DNA from: Bosea sp. (in: a-proteobacteria)
GTDB taxonomy: Bacteria; Pseudomonadota; Alphaproteobacteria; Rhizobiales; Beijerinckiaceae
Length of the DNA: 64,000 nucleotides
Reading direction: 5' to 3'
NCBI GenBank assembly: GCA_023910605.1
Contig: JAAVVV010000001.1
Coordinates: 610,698 to 674,697 of the forward strand
Part shown: piece by piece, positions 16,545 to 26,963 of the stretch
Layout of the letters: each line of letters starts with the position of its first letter
How positions within the stretch are numbered: the first letter of the stretch is position 1
Notes under the pieces: generated by a model
Told to the model about the DNA's origin: nothing
The model's input: only the letters and a program-made list of their open reading frames with translations
The model's database searches: none
Made by a program: the position numbers and the translations under genes

Positions 16545-16567
16545 ATGGCCGCCCTCGTGGCGGCCAT
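16545..16567 (+). terminator. Strong intra-operon hairpin after the binding-protein gene
   Basis: ATGGCCGCC (16545-16553) and GGCGGCCAT (16559-16567) form a perfect 9-bp stem with a 5-base loop, between the substrate-binding protein gene and the ATPase gene. There is no long T-tract, so complete termination is unlikely. Such stem-loops usually stabilise the upstream mRNA or give partial read-through, so that the binding protein is made in excess. Confidence 0.55.
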
Positions 16568-16646
16568 CTCGTTTGATGGGCTTGGCAGGAGCCGCCGCCA
16601 GCGGTCGAGGCCGAGCTTGCGCGTCCCAGATATCCAGGTTGCCCGC

Positions 16647-18191
16647 TTGACCCTTCCGCCCGCCATACAGATGACCGGCATCGACAAGCGCTTCGGGGCG
16701 GTCCATGCCAACCGCGCCGTTGACATGACGGTCGAGAAGGGCACGGTCCATGGCCTGATCGGCGAGAACGGCGCGGGCAAGTCCACGCTGATGTCGATCC
16801 TGTATGGCTTCTATCACGCCGATGCGGGCGCGATCGCCATCAACGGCAAGCCCAGCCTGATCCGCACCCCGGCCGATGCGATCGGCTCCGGCATCGGCAT
16901 GGTCCACCAGCACTTCATGCTGGTCGAGACCTTCACCGTGGTCGAGAACGTGATGCTCGGCGCCGAGGGCGGCGTGCTGACGGCCAGGGGCGCCTCCGCC
17001 GTCCGCGCCAGGCTGCAGGCGCTGTCCTGTTCCTATGGGATGGACGTGAACCCCGATGCGCTGGTCTCGGACCTTGCGGTGGGCGAACTCCAGCGCGTCG
17101 AGATCCTCAAGGCTCTGGTCAAGGGAGCCGACATCCTCATCCTCGACGAGCCGACCGCCGTGCTGACGCCCAGCGAGGTGGACAAGCTCTTCGTGCTGCT
17201 CAGGCGGCTGGCGGGCGAGGGCAAGACGATCATCATCGTCACCCACAAGCTGAAGGAGATCATGGCCGTGACCGACAATGTCTCGGTCATGCGTCGCGGC
17301 GCGATGGTCGGCACTGTCAGGACCGCCGCGACCACCCCCGCCGATCTGGCGGAAATGATGGTCGGCCGGCGGGTCGTGCTCACGGTGGAGAAGGGCAAGG
17401 CCAATCCCGGCCCGGTCGAGATCTCGGTGCGCGACCTCAGCGTGCGCGACGCCCGCGGCGTCGCGAGGCTCGACCATGTCAGCCTTGATGTGCGGGCCGG
17501 CGAGATCGTGGGCGTGGCCGGCGTCTCGGGCAACGGTCAGTCCGAACTGCTCGAAGCCATCGCCGGAATCCGCCGCCCGGCCGGCGGGACGGTGATGCTC
17601 GACGGGCATGCGCTCGATCCGGGCGGCGCCGACGACCCGCGCACGCTGCGGGCCAAGGGCCTTCGCCACGTGCCCGAGGACCGGCACCGCATGGGGCTGG
17701 TCAAACCCTTCGACGCGGCCGAAAGCGCCATCCTCGGCTGTGCCGACGAGCCGGGCTTTGGCCGCGGCTTCCTGCTCGACCGTGCCGCCGTGCTGGCCGA
17801 CTGCGCCCGCAAGATGCAGGCCTTCGACGTGCGCCCCGCCAACCCCACCCTGCGCACGGCGCTGTTCTCGGGCGGGAACCAGCAGAAGATCGTCCTCGCC
17901 CGCGAGATCGAGCGCGATCCGAGGGTGCTGCTGATCGGCCAGCCCACGCGCGGCGTGGACATCGGCGCCATCGAGTTCATCCACAAGCGCATCATTGCCC
18001 TGCGTGATGCCGGCAAGGCCATCCTGCTCGTCTCGACCGAGCTTGACGAGGTGCTGGCCCTGTCCGACCGGGTGCTCGTGATGTGCGGCGGCCGTATCGC
18101 CGGCGAGCGCCGCCCGGAGGACACCAACGAGCAGGATATGGGCCTGCTGATGGCGGGAGTCGGCCCCGACAATCCGCGGGAAGCGGCATGA
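16647..18191 (+). CDS. Nucleoside ABC transporter ATP-binding protein (double ATPase)
   Basis: A protein of about 514 residues with two fused ABC ATPase domains, as in sugar and nucleoside importers (RbsA/NupO type). The first Walker A is GENGAGKST and its signature region is VGELQRVEILKAL with LDEPTAVLTP. The second domain has GVSGNGQSELLEAI, FSGGNQQKIVLAREI and a degenerate Walker B (IGQPTRGVD). The true start is uncertain: TTG 16647 or ATG 16671 fit the family, while the frame is open back to 16545 through the hairpin. It is followed by two permease genes. Confidence 0.9.
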   Translation: MTLPPAIQMTGIDKRFGAVHANRAVDMTVEKGTVHGLIGENGAGKSTLMSILYGFYHADAGAIAINGKPSLIRTPADAIGSGIGMVHQHFMLVETFTVVENVMLGAEGGVLTARGASAVRARLQALSCSYGMDVNPDALVSDLAVGELQRVEILKALVKGADILILDEPTAVLTPSEVDKLFVLLRRLAGEGKTIIIVTHKLKEIMAVTDNVSVMRRGAMVGTVRTAATTPADLAEMMVGRRVVLTVEKGKANPGPVEISVRDLSVRDARGVARLDHVSLDVRAGEIVGVAGVSGNGQSELLEAIAGIRRPAGGTVMLDGHALDPGGADDPRTLRAKGLRHVPEDRHRMGLVKPFDAAESAILGCADEPGFGRGFLLDRAAVLADCARKMQAFDVRPANPTLRTALFSGGNQQKIVLAREIERDPRVLLIGQPTRGVDIGAIEFIHKRIIALRDAGKAILLVSTELDEVLALSDRVLVMCGGRIAGERRPEDTNEQDMGLLMAGVGPDNPREAA

Positions 18192-18201
18192 GGCTGTTCC
18201 G

Positions 18202-19308
18202 ATGAGCGCGCGTCCCGTTCCGCTCTGGCTGACCGCCGGCGTCGTGCCGCTGGTCAATGTCGCGGTGGCCTTCCTCGCTGCCGGCGTGGTGGTCGCCATC
18301 ATCGGCGAGAACCCGCTTGAGGCGCTGTCCATCATGCTGCGCGGCGCGCTCGGCTCGCAATACGGGCTGGGCTACACCCTCTACTACGCCACGAGCTTCA
18401 CCTTCACGGGGCTTGCGGTCGCGGTGGCCTTCCATGCCGGCCAATTCAACATCGGCGGCGAGGGTCAGGCCCTGATGGGCGGGCTGGGCGCTGCGCTGGT
18501 GGCGCTGTCCCTTCCCTTCCTTCCATGGCCCTTGCTGCTGCCGCTCTGCGTGCTGGGGGCCGCCGCCGCCGGCGCGGCCTGGGTGCTGATCCCCGCCTGG
18601 TTGCAGGCCTATCGCGGGAGCCACATCGTCATCACCACCATCATGTTCAACTTCCTGGCGGCCACGCTGCTGGTGTATCTCTTGGTCGGCCCCATGAAGA
18701 TGGCGGGCTCCATGGCCCCCGAGACGGCGAAGTTCGCGCCCGGTGCGACCTTGCCGCTGATGAACCAGATGGCCGCATGGTTCGGCGTCAGCCTGACGAG
18801 GACCCCGCTCAACCTGTCCTTTCTCTTCGCCATTCTGGCGGCCGTGGCGGTCTGGGTGCTGATCTGGCGCACGCGGCTGGGCTATGCCATCCGTACGGTA
18901 GGCGCCAATCCGGATGCGGCGGTCTATGCCGGCATTTCCCCGGCGCGCGTCACGGTGATCGCGCTGCTGATCTCGGGCGCGCTCGCCGGGCTCATGGCCA
19001 CCAACGAGATCCTGGGCGTGCAGGGCCGCCTCATCAACGAGTTCACAGCCGGCGCTGGCTTCGTCGGCATCGCGGTGGCGCTGATGGGCCGCGGCCATCC
19101 ATTCGGCATCGTGCTGGCTGCGCTGCTTTTCGGCGTGCTCTATCAGGGCGGCGCCGAACTCGCCTTCGACAAGCCCAAGATCACGCGCGAGATGATCATC
19201 GTCATCCAGGGCTTCGTCATCCTGTTCGCCGGCGCGCTGGAGATGATGTTCGCGGACAGGATCGCCGCTCTTTATGGCCGCGTCACGGGCCGGGAGGTCG
19301 CGGCATGA
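18202..19308 (+). CDS. Nucleoside ABC transporter permease 1
   Basis: A 368-residue integral membrane permease of the BPD_transp_2 family with roughly eight to ten hydrophobic segments. The family motif NIGGEGQALMGGLGAA is near residue 85 and GANPDAAVYAGISPARV near residue 233. It forms the inner-membrane channel with the next permease. Its stop overlaps the start of that gene (ATGA), so the two are translationally coupled. Confidence 0.9.
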   Translation: MSARPVPLWLTAGVVPLVNVAVAFLAAGVVVAIIGENPLEALSIMLRGALGSQYGLGYTLYYATSFTFTGLAVAVAFHAGQFNIGGEGQALMGGLGAALVALSLPFLPWPLLLPLCVLGAAAAGAAWVLIPAWLQAYRGSHIVITTIMFNFLAATLLVYLLVGPMKMAGSMAPETAKFAPGATLPLMNQMAAWFGVSLTRTPLNLSFLFAILAAVAVWVLIWRTRLGYAIRTVGANPDAAVYAGISPARVTVIALLISGALAGLMATNEILGVQGRLINEFTAGAGFVGIAVALMGRGHPFGIVLAALLFGVLYQGGAELAFDKPKITREMIIVIQGFVILFAGALEMMFADRIAALYGRVTGREVAA

Positions 19309-20273
19309 TCGAGACGATCCTGCTCGCGCTTGATTCCGCCACGCGCCTGTCGGTGCCGCTGCTCTTCGCGTGTCTGGCCGGCCTGTATTCCGAGCGGGCC
19401 GGCGTCGTGGACATAGGCCTCGAGGGCAAGATGCTGATCGGCGCCTTCGCTGCGGGGGCTGTCGCTGCGGTGGTGCCCAACCCGTGGATGGGCCTTCTCG
19501 CCGCCGTCATGGCTTCGGTGCTGTTTTCCCTGGTCCACGGCTTCGCCTCGATCACACAGCGCGGCAACCAGATCGTCTCGGGCGTCGCGATCAATGTGCT
19601 GGCCTCGGGCCTCACCGCCATCCTCGGCAATGCCTGGTTCAATCAGGGCGGGCGCACGCCGCAGCTGCCGCCCTCCGCGCGATTTGGGGAATTGACGCTG
19701 CCATTCGCCGAGAGCGCGAGAAGCATTCCCGTGATCGGCCCCTTCTATGCCGAGGTCGTGTCGGGCCATTCCGTGCTGGTCTATGCCGCGCTGGCGCTGG
19801 TGCCGCTCACCTGGTTCGCGCTGTATCGCACGCGCTGGGGCCTCAGGCTGCGCGCCGTGGGCGAGAATCCCGCGGCCGTGGACACGGCCGGGCTCTCGGT
19901 GACGCGGCTGCGCTATTCCGCCGTCATCACGGCCGGCATCCTGTGCGGCTTCGGCGGCGCCTATCTCGCCATCGCCCAATCGGCTGGCTTCATCACGGAC
20001 ATGACCGCCGGCAAGGGCTTCATTGCGCTGGCGGCGCTGATCTTCGCCAAATGGCGGCCCCTGCCTGCGCTGGGGGCCTGCTTCCTCTTCGGCCTGCTCG
20101 ATGCAGTCGCGCTGCGCATCCAGGGCGTCAGCCTGCCCGGCATCGGCCAGGTGCCGGTGCAGGCCATCCAGGCCCTGCCTTATCTCTTGACAGTGATTTT
20201 GCTGGCCGGATTCATCGGAAAGGCGACGCCTCCGCGCGCGGTCGGCGTGCCCTATCTCAAGGATCGTTCATGA
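19305..20273 (+). CDS. Nucleoside ABC transporter permease 2
   Basis: A 322-residue BPD_transp_2 permease. Characteristic text is LPLLFACLAGLYSERAGVVDIGLEGKML at the start, then NQIVSGVAINVLASGLT and GENPAAVDTAGLSV. It has about eight membrane helices. ATG 19305 overlaps the previous stop by 4 bp. The same frame is open further upstream, but that part is the out-of-frame shadow of permease 1. The gene in turn overlaps the cytidine deaminase start by ATGA. Confidence 0.9.
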   Translation: MIETILLALDSATRLSVPLLFACLAGLYSERAGVVDIGLEGKMLIGAFAAGAVAAVVPNPWMGLLAAVMASVLFSLVHGFASITQRGNQIVSGVAINVLASGLTAILGNAWFNQGGRTPQLPPSARFGELTLPFAESARSIPVIGPFYAEVVSGHSVLVYAALALVPLTWFALYRTRWGLRLRAVGENPAAVDTAGLSVTRLRYSAVITAGILCGFGGAYLAIAQSAGFITDMTAGKGFIALAALIFAKWRPLPALGACFLFGLLDAVALRIQGVSLPGIGQVPVQAIQALPYLLTVILLAGFIGKATPPRAVGVPYLKDRS

Positions 20274-20674
20274 ACGCCGAGATCGAGGCGCTGTTCAATG
20301 CGGCGAGCGCCGCCCAGAAGCGTGCCTATGTTCCCTATTCGCGCTTTCGCGTGGGTGCGGCCCTGCGCGGTGCGTCAGGCGCCATCTATGCCGGCTGCAA
20401 TGTCGAGAATGCGGCTTACCCTGTGGGTAACTGCGCCGAGGCCAGCGCCATCGCCGCCATGATCCTCGCTGGCGAAACCCGCATCGCCGAGGCGCTGGTG
20501 ATCGGCGACGGGGCGGGGCTGTGCACGCCCTGCGGCGGTTGCCGCCAGCGCCTGCGCGAGTTTGCCCCCCTCACGGCGAAGGTGCATGTAGCCGGTGCCG
20601 AGGGCCTGCGCCGGAGCTTCACGGTGGAGGAGTTGCTGCCAGCCTCCTTCGGCCCCGAGAACCTCGCGAGCTGA
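20270..20674 (+). CDS. cdd: Cytidine deaminase
   Basis: A 134-residue zinc cytidine/deoxycytidine deaminase. NVENAAYPVGNCAEASAIAA (residues about 44-63) contains the zinc-ligand Cys and the catalytic Glu (C-A-E), and CTPCGGCRQRL gives the two other zinc cysteines, as in the short tetrameric form. It converts cytidine to uridine after uptake by the preceding ABC transporter. It is coupled to the permease gene by a 4-bp overlap. Confidence 0.92.
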   Translation: MNAEIEALFNAASAAQKRAYVPYSRFRVGAALRGASGAIYAGCNVENAAYPVGNCAEASAIAAMILAGETRIAEALVIGDGAGLCTPCGGCRQRLREFAPLTAKVHVAGAEGLRRSFTVEELLPASFGPENLAS

Positions 20675-20683
20675 GCGGTGGCC

Positions 20684-21514
20684 ATGGCCTGGAGCGACCA
20701 TCCCGAAACCCTTTTCGACGAGGCGGCGGCCTTCCTCGCCTTGCGCGGTGTCGCGGCGCCTGATCTCGCCATCATCCTGGGCTCTGGCCTCGGCTCACTT
20801 GCCGGCGAGGTCGAGGATGCGGTCAGCGTGCCCTATGCGGAAATCCCCGGCTTCCCCCGTGGCCAGGTCTCCGGCCATGCCAAGGCGCTGGTGTCGGGCC
20901 GGCTCGAAGGTCGCCGCGTCCTCGTCTTCGCCGGCCGTTCGCATTACTACGAGGGCGGCGATGCAGCTGCGATGAAGGTGCCGCTCGGCCTGCTCACGCG
21001 GCTGGGTTCGCCCCGCCTGCTCGCCACCAACGCAGCCGGCTCGGTCAATCCCGCTCTTGCGCCCGGCGATGTTGTGGCGATTGCCGACCACATCAGCCTT
21101 GGCTCGCCCAATCCGCTGATCGGGGACGCAGATGAGCGCCGCTTCGTGCCCATGGCGGACGCCTACAGCCCCGCCATGCGCGCCGCGCTGTCGCGCGCGG
21201 CCGGCCGGGCCGGCATGAACCTTTCGGAAGGCGTCTACATGTGGTGGAGCGGCCCGAGCTTCGAGACGCCCGCCGAGATCAGGCTGGCGCAGCGGGTCGG
21301 CGCGGATCTCGTCGGCATGTCCACCGTGCCGGAGATCATCATGGCCCGTCGCCTCGGCCTCGAGGCCGCTGCCTTGTCGATCGTCACCAATTATGGGACC
21401 GGCATGCAGGTGGTCGCGCCGAATCACGGCGAGACCAAGCACGTGGCTGACAGCGCCGCGCCGCGCCTCAAGGCGCTGGTGAGGGCGTTTCTCAAGGAGA
21501 TTGCGGATGAGTGA
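20684..21514 (+). CDS. Purine nucleoside phosphorylase (trimeric class)
   Basis: A 276-residue phosphorylase that splits purine nucleosides with phosphate to base and (deoxy)ribose-1-phosphate. Landmarks are AIILGSGLGSL (phosphate loop), GRSHYYEGG, ATNAAGSVNPAL, the base-binding region SGPSFETPAEIR, VGMSTVPEIIMARRLG and IVTNYGTGM. These belong to the trimeric PNP (PunA/XapA) family rather than hexameric DeoD. ATG 20684 is chosen; GTG 20678 is in frame. It overlaps deoC by 8 bp. Confidence 0.92.
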   Translation: MAWSDHPETLFDEAAAFLALRGVAAPDLAIILGSGLGSLAGEVEDAVSVPYAEIPGFPRGQVSGHAKALVSGRLEGRRVLVFAGRSHYYEGGDAAAMKVPLGLLTRLGSPRLLATNAAGSVNPALAPGDVVAIADHISLGSPNPLIGDADERRFVPMADAYSPAMRAALSRAAGRAGMNLSEGVYMWWSGPSFETPAEIRLAQRVGADLVGMSTVPEIIMARRLGLEAAALSIVTNYGTGMQVVAPNHGETKHVADSAAPRLKALVRAFLKEIADE

Positions 21515-22283
21515 CCGCACCGAAACGGAGCGCGAGACGGCGCGGCGGGCGCTTCGCCTGCTGGACCTGACCGACCTGGGCGAGCAGGCCACCGAGGCCG
21601 GCACGCTGCAACTCTGCGCGCGGGCCGTGGCGCAGCCCGGCCCTGTGGCCGCCATCTGCATCTGGCCGCAATTCGTGAGCCTGGCGCGGCGCACGCTTCA
21701 GGGCAGCGCGGTGCGCGTCGCGACCGTCGTCAATTTTCCGGCTGGCGGCACCAATGTCGGGCGCATCTCGGGCGACACTGTGGAGGCCATAGGCGACGGC
21801 GCGGACGAGATCGACCTCGTGATGCCCTACAAGGCTTTCCTTCAGGGCTCGCCGGAGCTGGCGGAGGACATGATCGCGGAGATCAAGGCCATCTGCGAAG
21901 GCACATTGCTGAAAGTCATCCTTGAAACCGGCGCGATGCCTGATCCGGGAGCCGTCCGCGCCGCGAGCGACCTCGCCATCCGCGCAGGGGCCGATTTCAT
22001 CAAGACCTCCACGGGCAAGATCGCCACCTCGGCGACGCCCGAGGCGGTGCGCACCATGCTGGGCGCCATCAGGGCAAGCGGCCGCCCCGTCGGGATAAAA
22101 CCCTCAGGCGGCATCCGCACCCTGGCCGATGCCAGGCTCTATCTTGATCTGGCGGACGAGGTGATGGGCCCCGGCTGGGCCGGCCCGCGCACCTTCCGCT
22201 TCGGGGCGAGCGGGCTGCATCAGGTGCTGGTGGATGTGCTGGCGGGCGGCGGCGGCGCCGAGCCCGGCGATGGAGCATACTGA
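21507..22283 (+). CDS. deoC: Deoxyribose-phosphate aldolase
   Basis: A 258-residue TIM-barrel aldolase that splits deoxyribose-5-phosphate into acetaldehyde and glyceraldehyde-3-phosphate. LKVILETG holds one conserved lysine and FIKTSTGK the Schiff-base lysine; IKPSGGIRT completes the phosphate site. ATG 21507 overlaps the PNP stop and is preceded by AAGGAG. Together with PNP and DeoA it funnels the sugar of deoxynucleosides into central metabolism. No phosphopentomutase (deoB) is seen in this operon. Confidence 0.93.
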   Translation: MSDRTETERETARRALRLLDLTDLGEQATEAGTLQLCARAVAQPGPVAAICIWPQFVSLARRTLQGSAVRVATVVNFPAGGTNVGRISGDTVEAIGDGADEIDLVMPYKAFLQGSPELAEDMIAEIKAICEGTLLKVILETGAMPDPGAVRAASDLAIRAGADFIKTSTGKIATSATPEAVRTMLGAIRASGRPVGIKPSGGIRTLADARLYLDLADEVMGPGWAGPRTFRFGASGLHQVLVDVLAGGGGAEPGDGAY

Positions 22284-23602
22284 TGAGCTTTCTTCCGCAG
22301 GAGATCATCCGCCGCAAGCGCGACGGGGCGGAGCTCGCTTCAGATGAGATAGCGCGGATGATCGCGGGGCTGACCAGCGGCGCCGTGACCGACAGCCAGG
22401 CCGCCGCCTTCGCCATGGCGGTGTATTTTCAGGACATGTCCACCTCGGAACGTGTCGCGCTGACCGAAGCGATGCGCGATTCAGGCGCGGTTCTCGACTG
22501 GAGCGACCTGCCCGGCCCGGCGCTCGACAAGCACTCCACCGGCGGCGTGGGCGATACGGTCTCGCTGATGCTGGGGCCTGCCGTCGCGGCTTGCGGCGGC
22601 TTCGTGCCGATGATTTCGGGGCGCGGGCTCGGGCATACGGGCGGCACCCTCGACAAGCTCGACAGCATCCCCGGCTACACGACGCAGCCTGACAATGCGC
22701 TGTTCCGCCAGGTGGTGCGCGAGGCAGGCTGCGCGATCATCGGCCAGACTGCGGATCTGGCGCCGGCCGACAAGCGGCTCTACGCGATCCGCGACGTGAC
22801 GGCGACGGTCGAATCCGTGCCGCTGATCACGGCCTCGATCCTGTCCAAGAAGCTGTCGGCCGGGCTTCAGGGCCTCAGCCTCGACGTCAAGACCGGCTCG
22901 GGCGCCTTCATGCCCACGCTTGATCGTTCGCGCGAACTGGCCCGCTCGCTTGTGGCGGTGGCCAATGGCGCTGGCCTCGCCACCACCGCGCTCATCACCG
23001 ACATGGACGAGCCGCTGGCCGATGCCGCCGGCAATGCGCTCGAGGTGCGCTATGCCATCGATTACCTGACCGGCGCCCGCCGCCAGCCGCGCATGCACGA
23101 GATCACGCTCGCGCTGGGGGCGGAGATGCTCGTGCTGGGCAATCTCGCCACCAGCCTTCTCGACGGCCGCCAGCGCATGGAGCGCGCCATCGCGTCCGGC
23201 GCTGCGGCCGAAGCCTTCCAGCGCATGGTGCGCGCGCTGGGCGGGCCCGCCGATCTGGTCGCGAAGCCCGACGCGCATCTCAGGGCCGCGCCCCTGGCGC
23301 GCGCGCTGGAAGCCCCGCGCTCCGGCTTCATCGAGGCCATCGACACCCGCGCCGTGGGCATCGCCGTGGTGGAGCTCGGCGGGGGGCGCTCGCGCGCCGA
23401 GGATGTGATCGACCATGCCGTGGGCTTCACCGACCTTGCCGGCAAGGGCGACGAGGTCGGCCCGGGCCGGCCGCTGGCCATCATCCATGCGCGCGACGAG
23501 GCCAGCCTGTCGCGCGCGGCGCAGGGCCTCGCCCGTGCCTATCGCATCGCGGAGCAGCCCGTCGCGCGCTCCGCAGCCGTGCTGGAGCGCATCACCGCAT
23601 GA
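22283..23602 (+). CDS. deoA: Thymidine phosphorylase
   Basis: A 439-residue pyrimidine nucleoside phosphorylase that releases thymine or uracil and deoxyribose-1-phosphate. The phosphate and nucleoside site motifs [13 protein letters not shown] and [21 protein letters not shown] are both present, as are the N-terminal helical lid ([19 protein letters not shown]) and the C-terminal domain. It overlaps deoC by one base and the following dehydrogenase by ATGA. The length matches the family. Confidence 0.94.
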   Translation: MSFLPQEIIRRKRDGAELASDEIARMIAGLTSGAVTDSQAAAFAMAVYFQDMSTSERVALTEAMRDSGAVLDWSDLPGPALDKHSTGGVGDTVSLMLGPAVAACGGFVPMISGRGLGHTGGTLDKLDSIPGYTTQPDNALFRQVVREAGCAIIGQTADLAPADKRLYAIRDVTATVESVPLITASILSKKLSAGLQGLSLDVKTGSGAFMPTLDRSRELARSLVAVANGAGLATTALITDMDEPLADAAGNALEVRYAIDYLTGARRQPRMHEITLALGAEMLVLGNLATSLLDGRQRMERAIASGAAAEAFQRMVRALGGPADLVAKPDAHLRAAPLARALEAPRSGFIEAIDTRAVGIAVVELGGGRSRAEDVIDHAVGFTDLAGKGDEVGPGRPLAIIHARDEASLSRAAQGLARAYRIAEQPVARSAAVLERITA

Positions 23603-24543
23603 CCCTTCTGCTTGCCCTCTCCGGCTGGGACCTCGAAAGCTGGCGCGCTCGCTTCCGGAGGCATCTGCCGGGCATGGACATCGTGGCGCCGGGCGAGCCC
23701 TTCGACCGCCGCTCGGTTCGTTTTGCGGCCAGCTGGAAGCATCCCGAAGGCACCCTTGCAGGCCTGCCCGTCCTGGAAGCGATCTTTTCGCTGGGTGCCG
23801 GCGTCGATCATCTTCTCACCGATGCGCGCCTGCCCGACGTGCCCATCGCCCGTGTTGTCGATCCTGACCTCACCGCGCGCATGAGCGAATACGTCGTGAT
23901 GCATTGCCTGATGCTGCTGCGCCAGCAGCGCCGCTATGATCGCCAGCAGGTGGCGGCGCAGTGGCTCGATGACCGCGAGCAGCCGGCTGCCCGCCATGTC
24001 CGGGTCGGAATCCTTGGGCTCGGCGTGCTCGGGCAGGATGCCGCCGCCAGGCTTGCTGCCATGGGCTTCGATGTGGCCGGCTGGAGCCGCTCGCCCAAGG
24101 CCCTTGCCGGCCTCGCGAGCTTCGCCGGGACAGAGCAGCTCGCGCCCTTCCTGGCGCGCACCGACATCCTCGTGAACCTTCTGCCCTCGACGCCGGACAC
24201 GCGCGGCTTCCTCAACCGCCGGCTCTTCGCCGGCCTTGCCCGCGATGGCCGGCTCGGCGCGCCGATGATCATCAACGCCGGGCGCGGCGCGACGCAAGCC
24301 GAGGATGACATCCTCGCCTGTCTCGACGATGGCACGCTTGGCCATGCCACGCTCGATGTCTTCAGCATCGAGCCGCTGCCCGATGCCTCGTCCTTCTGGC
24401 GCCATCCGAAGGTGACGGTCACGCCCCACAATGCCGCGATGAGCGAGCCCGACGCCATTTGCGGGCTCATCGCCGCGCAGATCGCGCGGCTCGAGCGCGG
24501 CGAGCCGCTGCAGCACCGGGTCGACGCCCGGCGCGGCTACTGA
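23599..24543 (+). CDS. Glyoxylate/hydroxypyruvate reductase A-like dehydrogenase
   Basis: A 314-residue D-isomer-specific 2-hydroxyacid dehydrogenase of the GhrA branch. The NAD(P) motif is [17 protein letters not shown] (GxGxxG). The catalytic Arg lies in INAGRGATQ, Glu in DVFSIEPLP and His in [11 protein letters not shown]. It reduces 2-oxo acids such as glyoxylate or hydroxypyruvate. It is coupled to deoA by a 4-bp overlap, which is unusual since no step in nucleoside salvage needs this activity. It may handle a sugar-derived oxo acid. Confidence 0.87.
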   Translation: MTLLLALSGWDLESWRARFRRHLPGMDIVAPGEPFDRRSVRFAASWKHPEGTLAGLPVLEAIFSLGAGVDHLLTDARLPDVPIARVVDPDLTARMSEYVVMHCLMLLRQQRRYDRQQVAAQWLDDREQPAARHVRVGILGLGVLGQDAAARLAAMGFDVAGWSRSPKALAGLASFAGTEQLAPFLARTDILVNLLPSTPDTRGFLNRRLFAGLARDGRLGAPMIINAGRGATQAEDDILACLDDGTLGHATLDVFSIEPLPDASSFWRHPKVTVTPHNAAMSEPDAICGLIAAQIARLERGEPLQHRVDARRGY

Positions 24544-24651
24544 CCTTGCGCGTATTGCGGCAGGCACATGCGCGCCGGCGCATCCATGCCCCTGTTCAGC
24601 GCGCCCGGCTCTGCTAACCTTGACGCTTCAGCCTTCCAGAACGGAACCTCC

Positions 24652-25830
24652 ATGACCATTCATCCCCGCATCGAAGCCATGGCCAGCGAGATCGCCGAGT
24701 GGCGCCGCGATTTTCACCGCAACCCCGAACTGCTGTTCGATGTGCATCGAACCGCGCAGGTCGTGGCGGACAAGCTCAAATCCTTCGGCTGCGACGAGGT
24801 GGTGACCGGCATCGGCCGCACCGGCGTGGTGGCTGTGATCAAGGGCCGCGGCAAGGGCGCCGGCCCTGCTTCGGGCAAGGTCATCGGCCTGCGCGCCGAC
24901 ATGGACGCGCTGCCGATCGAGGAGGAAACCAACCTGCCCTATCGCTCCGGCACGCCGGGCAAGATGCACGCCTGCGGCCATGACGGCCACACCGCGATGC
25001 TGCTGGGCGCCGCGAAGTATCTTGCCGAGACGCGCGATTTCGACGGGACGGCCGTGATGATCTTCCAGCCGGCGGAAGAGGGCGGCGGCGGCGGTCGCGA
25101 GATGGTCGCGGACGGCATGATGGCGCGCTTCGGCATTCAGGAGGTCTATGGCCTGCACAACATGCCCGGACTGCCCATCGGCGCCTTCGCCGTGCGCCCC
25201 GGCCCTATGATGGCTGCGGCGGACCGCTTCCACATCAAGCTTGAGGGCAGGGGCGGCCATGCGGCCAAGCCGCACGAGTCCATCGATCCGGTCGTCGCCA
25301 GCGCGCAGATCATCATGGCGCTCCAGAGCGTGGTCTCGCGCAACGCCAATCCGCTGGAATCGCTGGTGATCTCCGTCACGGCCGTGAAGGCGGGCGAAGC
25401 CTTCAACGTCATTCCGCAGACCGCTGAGCTCAAGGGCACGGTGCGCACGCTCACAGCCGAGATGCACGATCTCGCCGAGGAGCGCCTGCGCGCCATCGTC
25501 ACCGGCGTTGCCGGCGCCATGGGCTGCACCTGTGCGATCGAGTATGAGCGCGGCTATCCTGTCACCTTCAACCATGCCGAACAGACGCACTTCGCGGCGA
25601 AGGCGGCTGGCGCTGTCGTGGGGGAGGCCAATGTCGACCTGACCGTGCCGCCCACCATGGGCTCGGAGGACTTCTCCTTCATGCTGGAGGAGCGGCCGGG
25701 CTCCTACATCTTCATGGGCAATGGCGACAGCGCCGGGCTGCATCACCCCGCCTATGACTTCAACGACAAGGCCATTCCCGTGGGCGTGGCCTACTGGGTG
25801 AAGATCGCCGAAAGCGCCATGCCGGTCTGA
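24652..25830 (+). CDS. M20 family amidohydrolase (hippurate hydrolase-like)
   Basis: A 392-residue metallopeptidase-fold amidohydrolase. The metal site includes [32 protein letters not shown] and [18 protein letters not shown], with [13 protein letters not shown] near the C-terminus. Family members release amino acids from N-acyl or N-aromatic acyl forms (hippurate, N-acetyl amino acids, IAA-amino acids). It has no signal peptide. ATG 24652 is preferred over upstream in-frame starts. The next gene starts 8 bp after its stop. Confidence 0.88.
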   Translation: MTIHPRIEAMASEIAEWRRDFHRNPELLFDVHRTAQVVADKLKSFGCDEVVTGIGRTGVVAVIKGRGKGAGPASGKVIGLRADMDALPIEEETNLPYRSGTPGKMHACGHDGHTAMLLGAAKYLAETRDFDGTAVMIFQPAEEGGGGGREMVADGMMARFGIQEVYGLHNMPGLPIGAFAVRPGPMMAAADRFHIKLEGRGGHAAKPHESIDPVVASAQIIMALQSVVSRNANPLESLVISVTAVKAGEAFNVIPQTAELKGTVRTLTAEMHDLAEERLRAIVTGVAGAMGCTCAIEYERGYPVTFNHAEQTHFAAKAAGAVVGEANVDLTVPPTMGSEDFSFMLEERPGSYIFMGNGDSAGLHHPAYDFNDKAIPVGVAYWVKIAESAMPV

Positions 25831-25838
25831 TCGGCGCA

Positions 25839-26945
25839 ATGGCGGATGTCGACTGCATCGTGGCGGGGGCCGGCGTCGTCGGCCTCGCCATCGCCCGCGC
25901 GCTGGCGCTGGCCGGTCGCGAGGTGCTGGTGCTCGAGGCGCGCGAGGGCATCGGCACCCAGACCTCGGCCCGCAACAGCGAGGTCATCCATGCCGGCCTG
26001 TATTATCCTGAAGGCTCGCTGAAGGCCCGGCTCTGCGTCGCAGGCAAGCTGGCGCTCTATCGCTACCTCTCCGCGCGCGGCATCGGCCATGCCTGCTGCG
26101 GCAAGCTCATCGTGGCGACGGCCGAGGGCCAGATCGCGAGGCTCGCCGCGATCCGCGCCCATGGCGAGGCCGCTGGGGTGGACGATCTCTCGATCATCGG
26201 CCGCGCGCAGGTGAAGGCCATGGAGCCCGAGGTCGAGGCGCTCGCCGCCTTGTGGTCGCCCTCGACCGGCATCGTCGATTCCCACGCCTTCATGCTGTCC
26301 CTGCAGGGCGACATCGAGAATGCCGGCGGCGTCCTGGCCTTCCATGCGCCCATCGCGGCGCTGCGCCGCGAGGAGGGCGCCTTCGTGGTGTCGGTGGGCG
26401 GCCCCGACCCCGCTTCGATCCGCGCGCGCTGCCTCGTCAATGCGGCTGGCCATGGCGCTCCGGCGCTTGCCGCGCTGCTTGAGGTTTATCCGCGCGCGCG
26501 CCTGCCGCGGCAGGCCTATGCCAAGGGCAATTACTTCGCGTTGTCAGGTCGCCAGCCATTCCGCCGGCTGGTCTATCCCGTGCCGGAGGCGGCGGGGCTC
26601 GGCGTTCACGCCACGCTCGACCTTGGCGGCCGCGTGCGCTTCGGGCCAGATGTCGAGTGGGTCGAGCACGATCAGGACCTGATGGTCGATCCGGCACGCG
26701 CCGGGCGCTTCTACGCCTCGATCAGGAGCTATTGGCCGGCGCTGCCGGACGGCGCGCTCGCGCCCGACTATGCCGGCATCCGGCCCAAGCTGCATGGCCC
26801 GGGCGAGCCGATGCCCGATTTCCGGATCGAGGGCCCGGCGGCGCATGGCGTGCCAGGCTTCGCGACGCTCTTCGGCATCGAAAGCCCTGGCCTCACGGCC
26901 AGCCTCGCGATCGGCGATGAGGTGGCTGCGCTCCTTGCGGCCTAG
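25839..26945 (+). CDS. lhgO: L-2-hydroxyglutarate oxidase-like FAD oxidoreductase
   Basis: A 368-residue DAO-fold flavoprotein. The FAD-binding motif is [19 protein letters not shown] (residues about 5-23), followed by [22 protein letters not shown], which is characteristic of the LhgO/L2HGDH group. A C-terminal [17 protein letters not shown] closes the flavin site. These enzymes oxidise L-2-hydroxyglutarate to 2-oxoglutarate and pass electrons to the membrane or to oxygen. A substrate from lysine or glutarate breakdown would fit other genes in the window. It is probably cotranscribed with the amidohydrolase. Confidence 0.8.
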   Translation: MADVDCIVAGAGVVGLAIARALALAGREVLVLEAREGIGTQTSARNSEVIHAGLYYPEGSLKARLCVAGKLALYRYLSARGIGHACCGKLIVATAEGQIARLAAIRAHGEAAGVDDLSIIGRAQVKAMEPEVEALAALWSPSTGIVDSHAFMLSLQGDIENAGGVLAFHAPIAALRREEGAFVVSVGGPDPASIRARCLVNAAGHGAPALAALLEVYPRARLPRQAYAKGNYFALSGRQPFRRLVYPVPEAAGLGVHATLDLGGRVRFGPDVEWVEHDQDLMVDPARAGRFYASIRSYWPALPDGALAPDYAGIRPKLHGPGEPMPDFRIEGPAAHGVPGFATLFGIESPGLTASLAIGDEVAALLAA

Positions 26946-26963
26946 GCCGGGGTGGGGCCGGCC

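Noticed and set aside
16218..18335. 705-codon minus-strand frame opposite the nucleoside ABC ATPase
   Set aside because: Antisense shadow of a real double ATPase; composition is typical of mirrored alphaproteobacterial codons.
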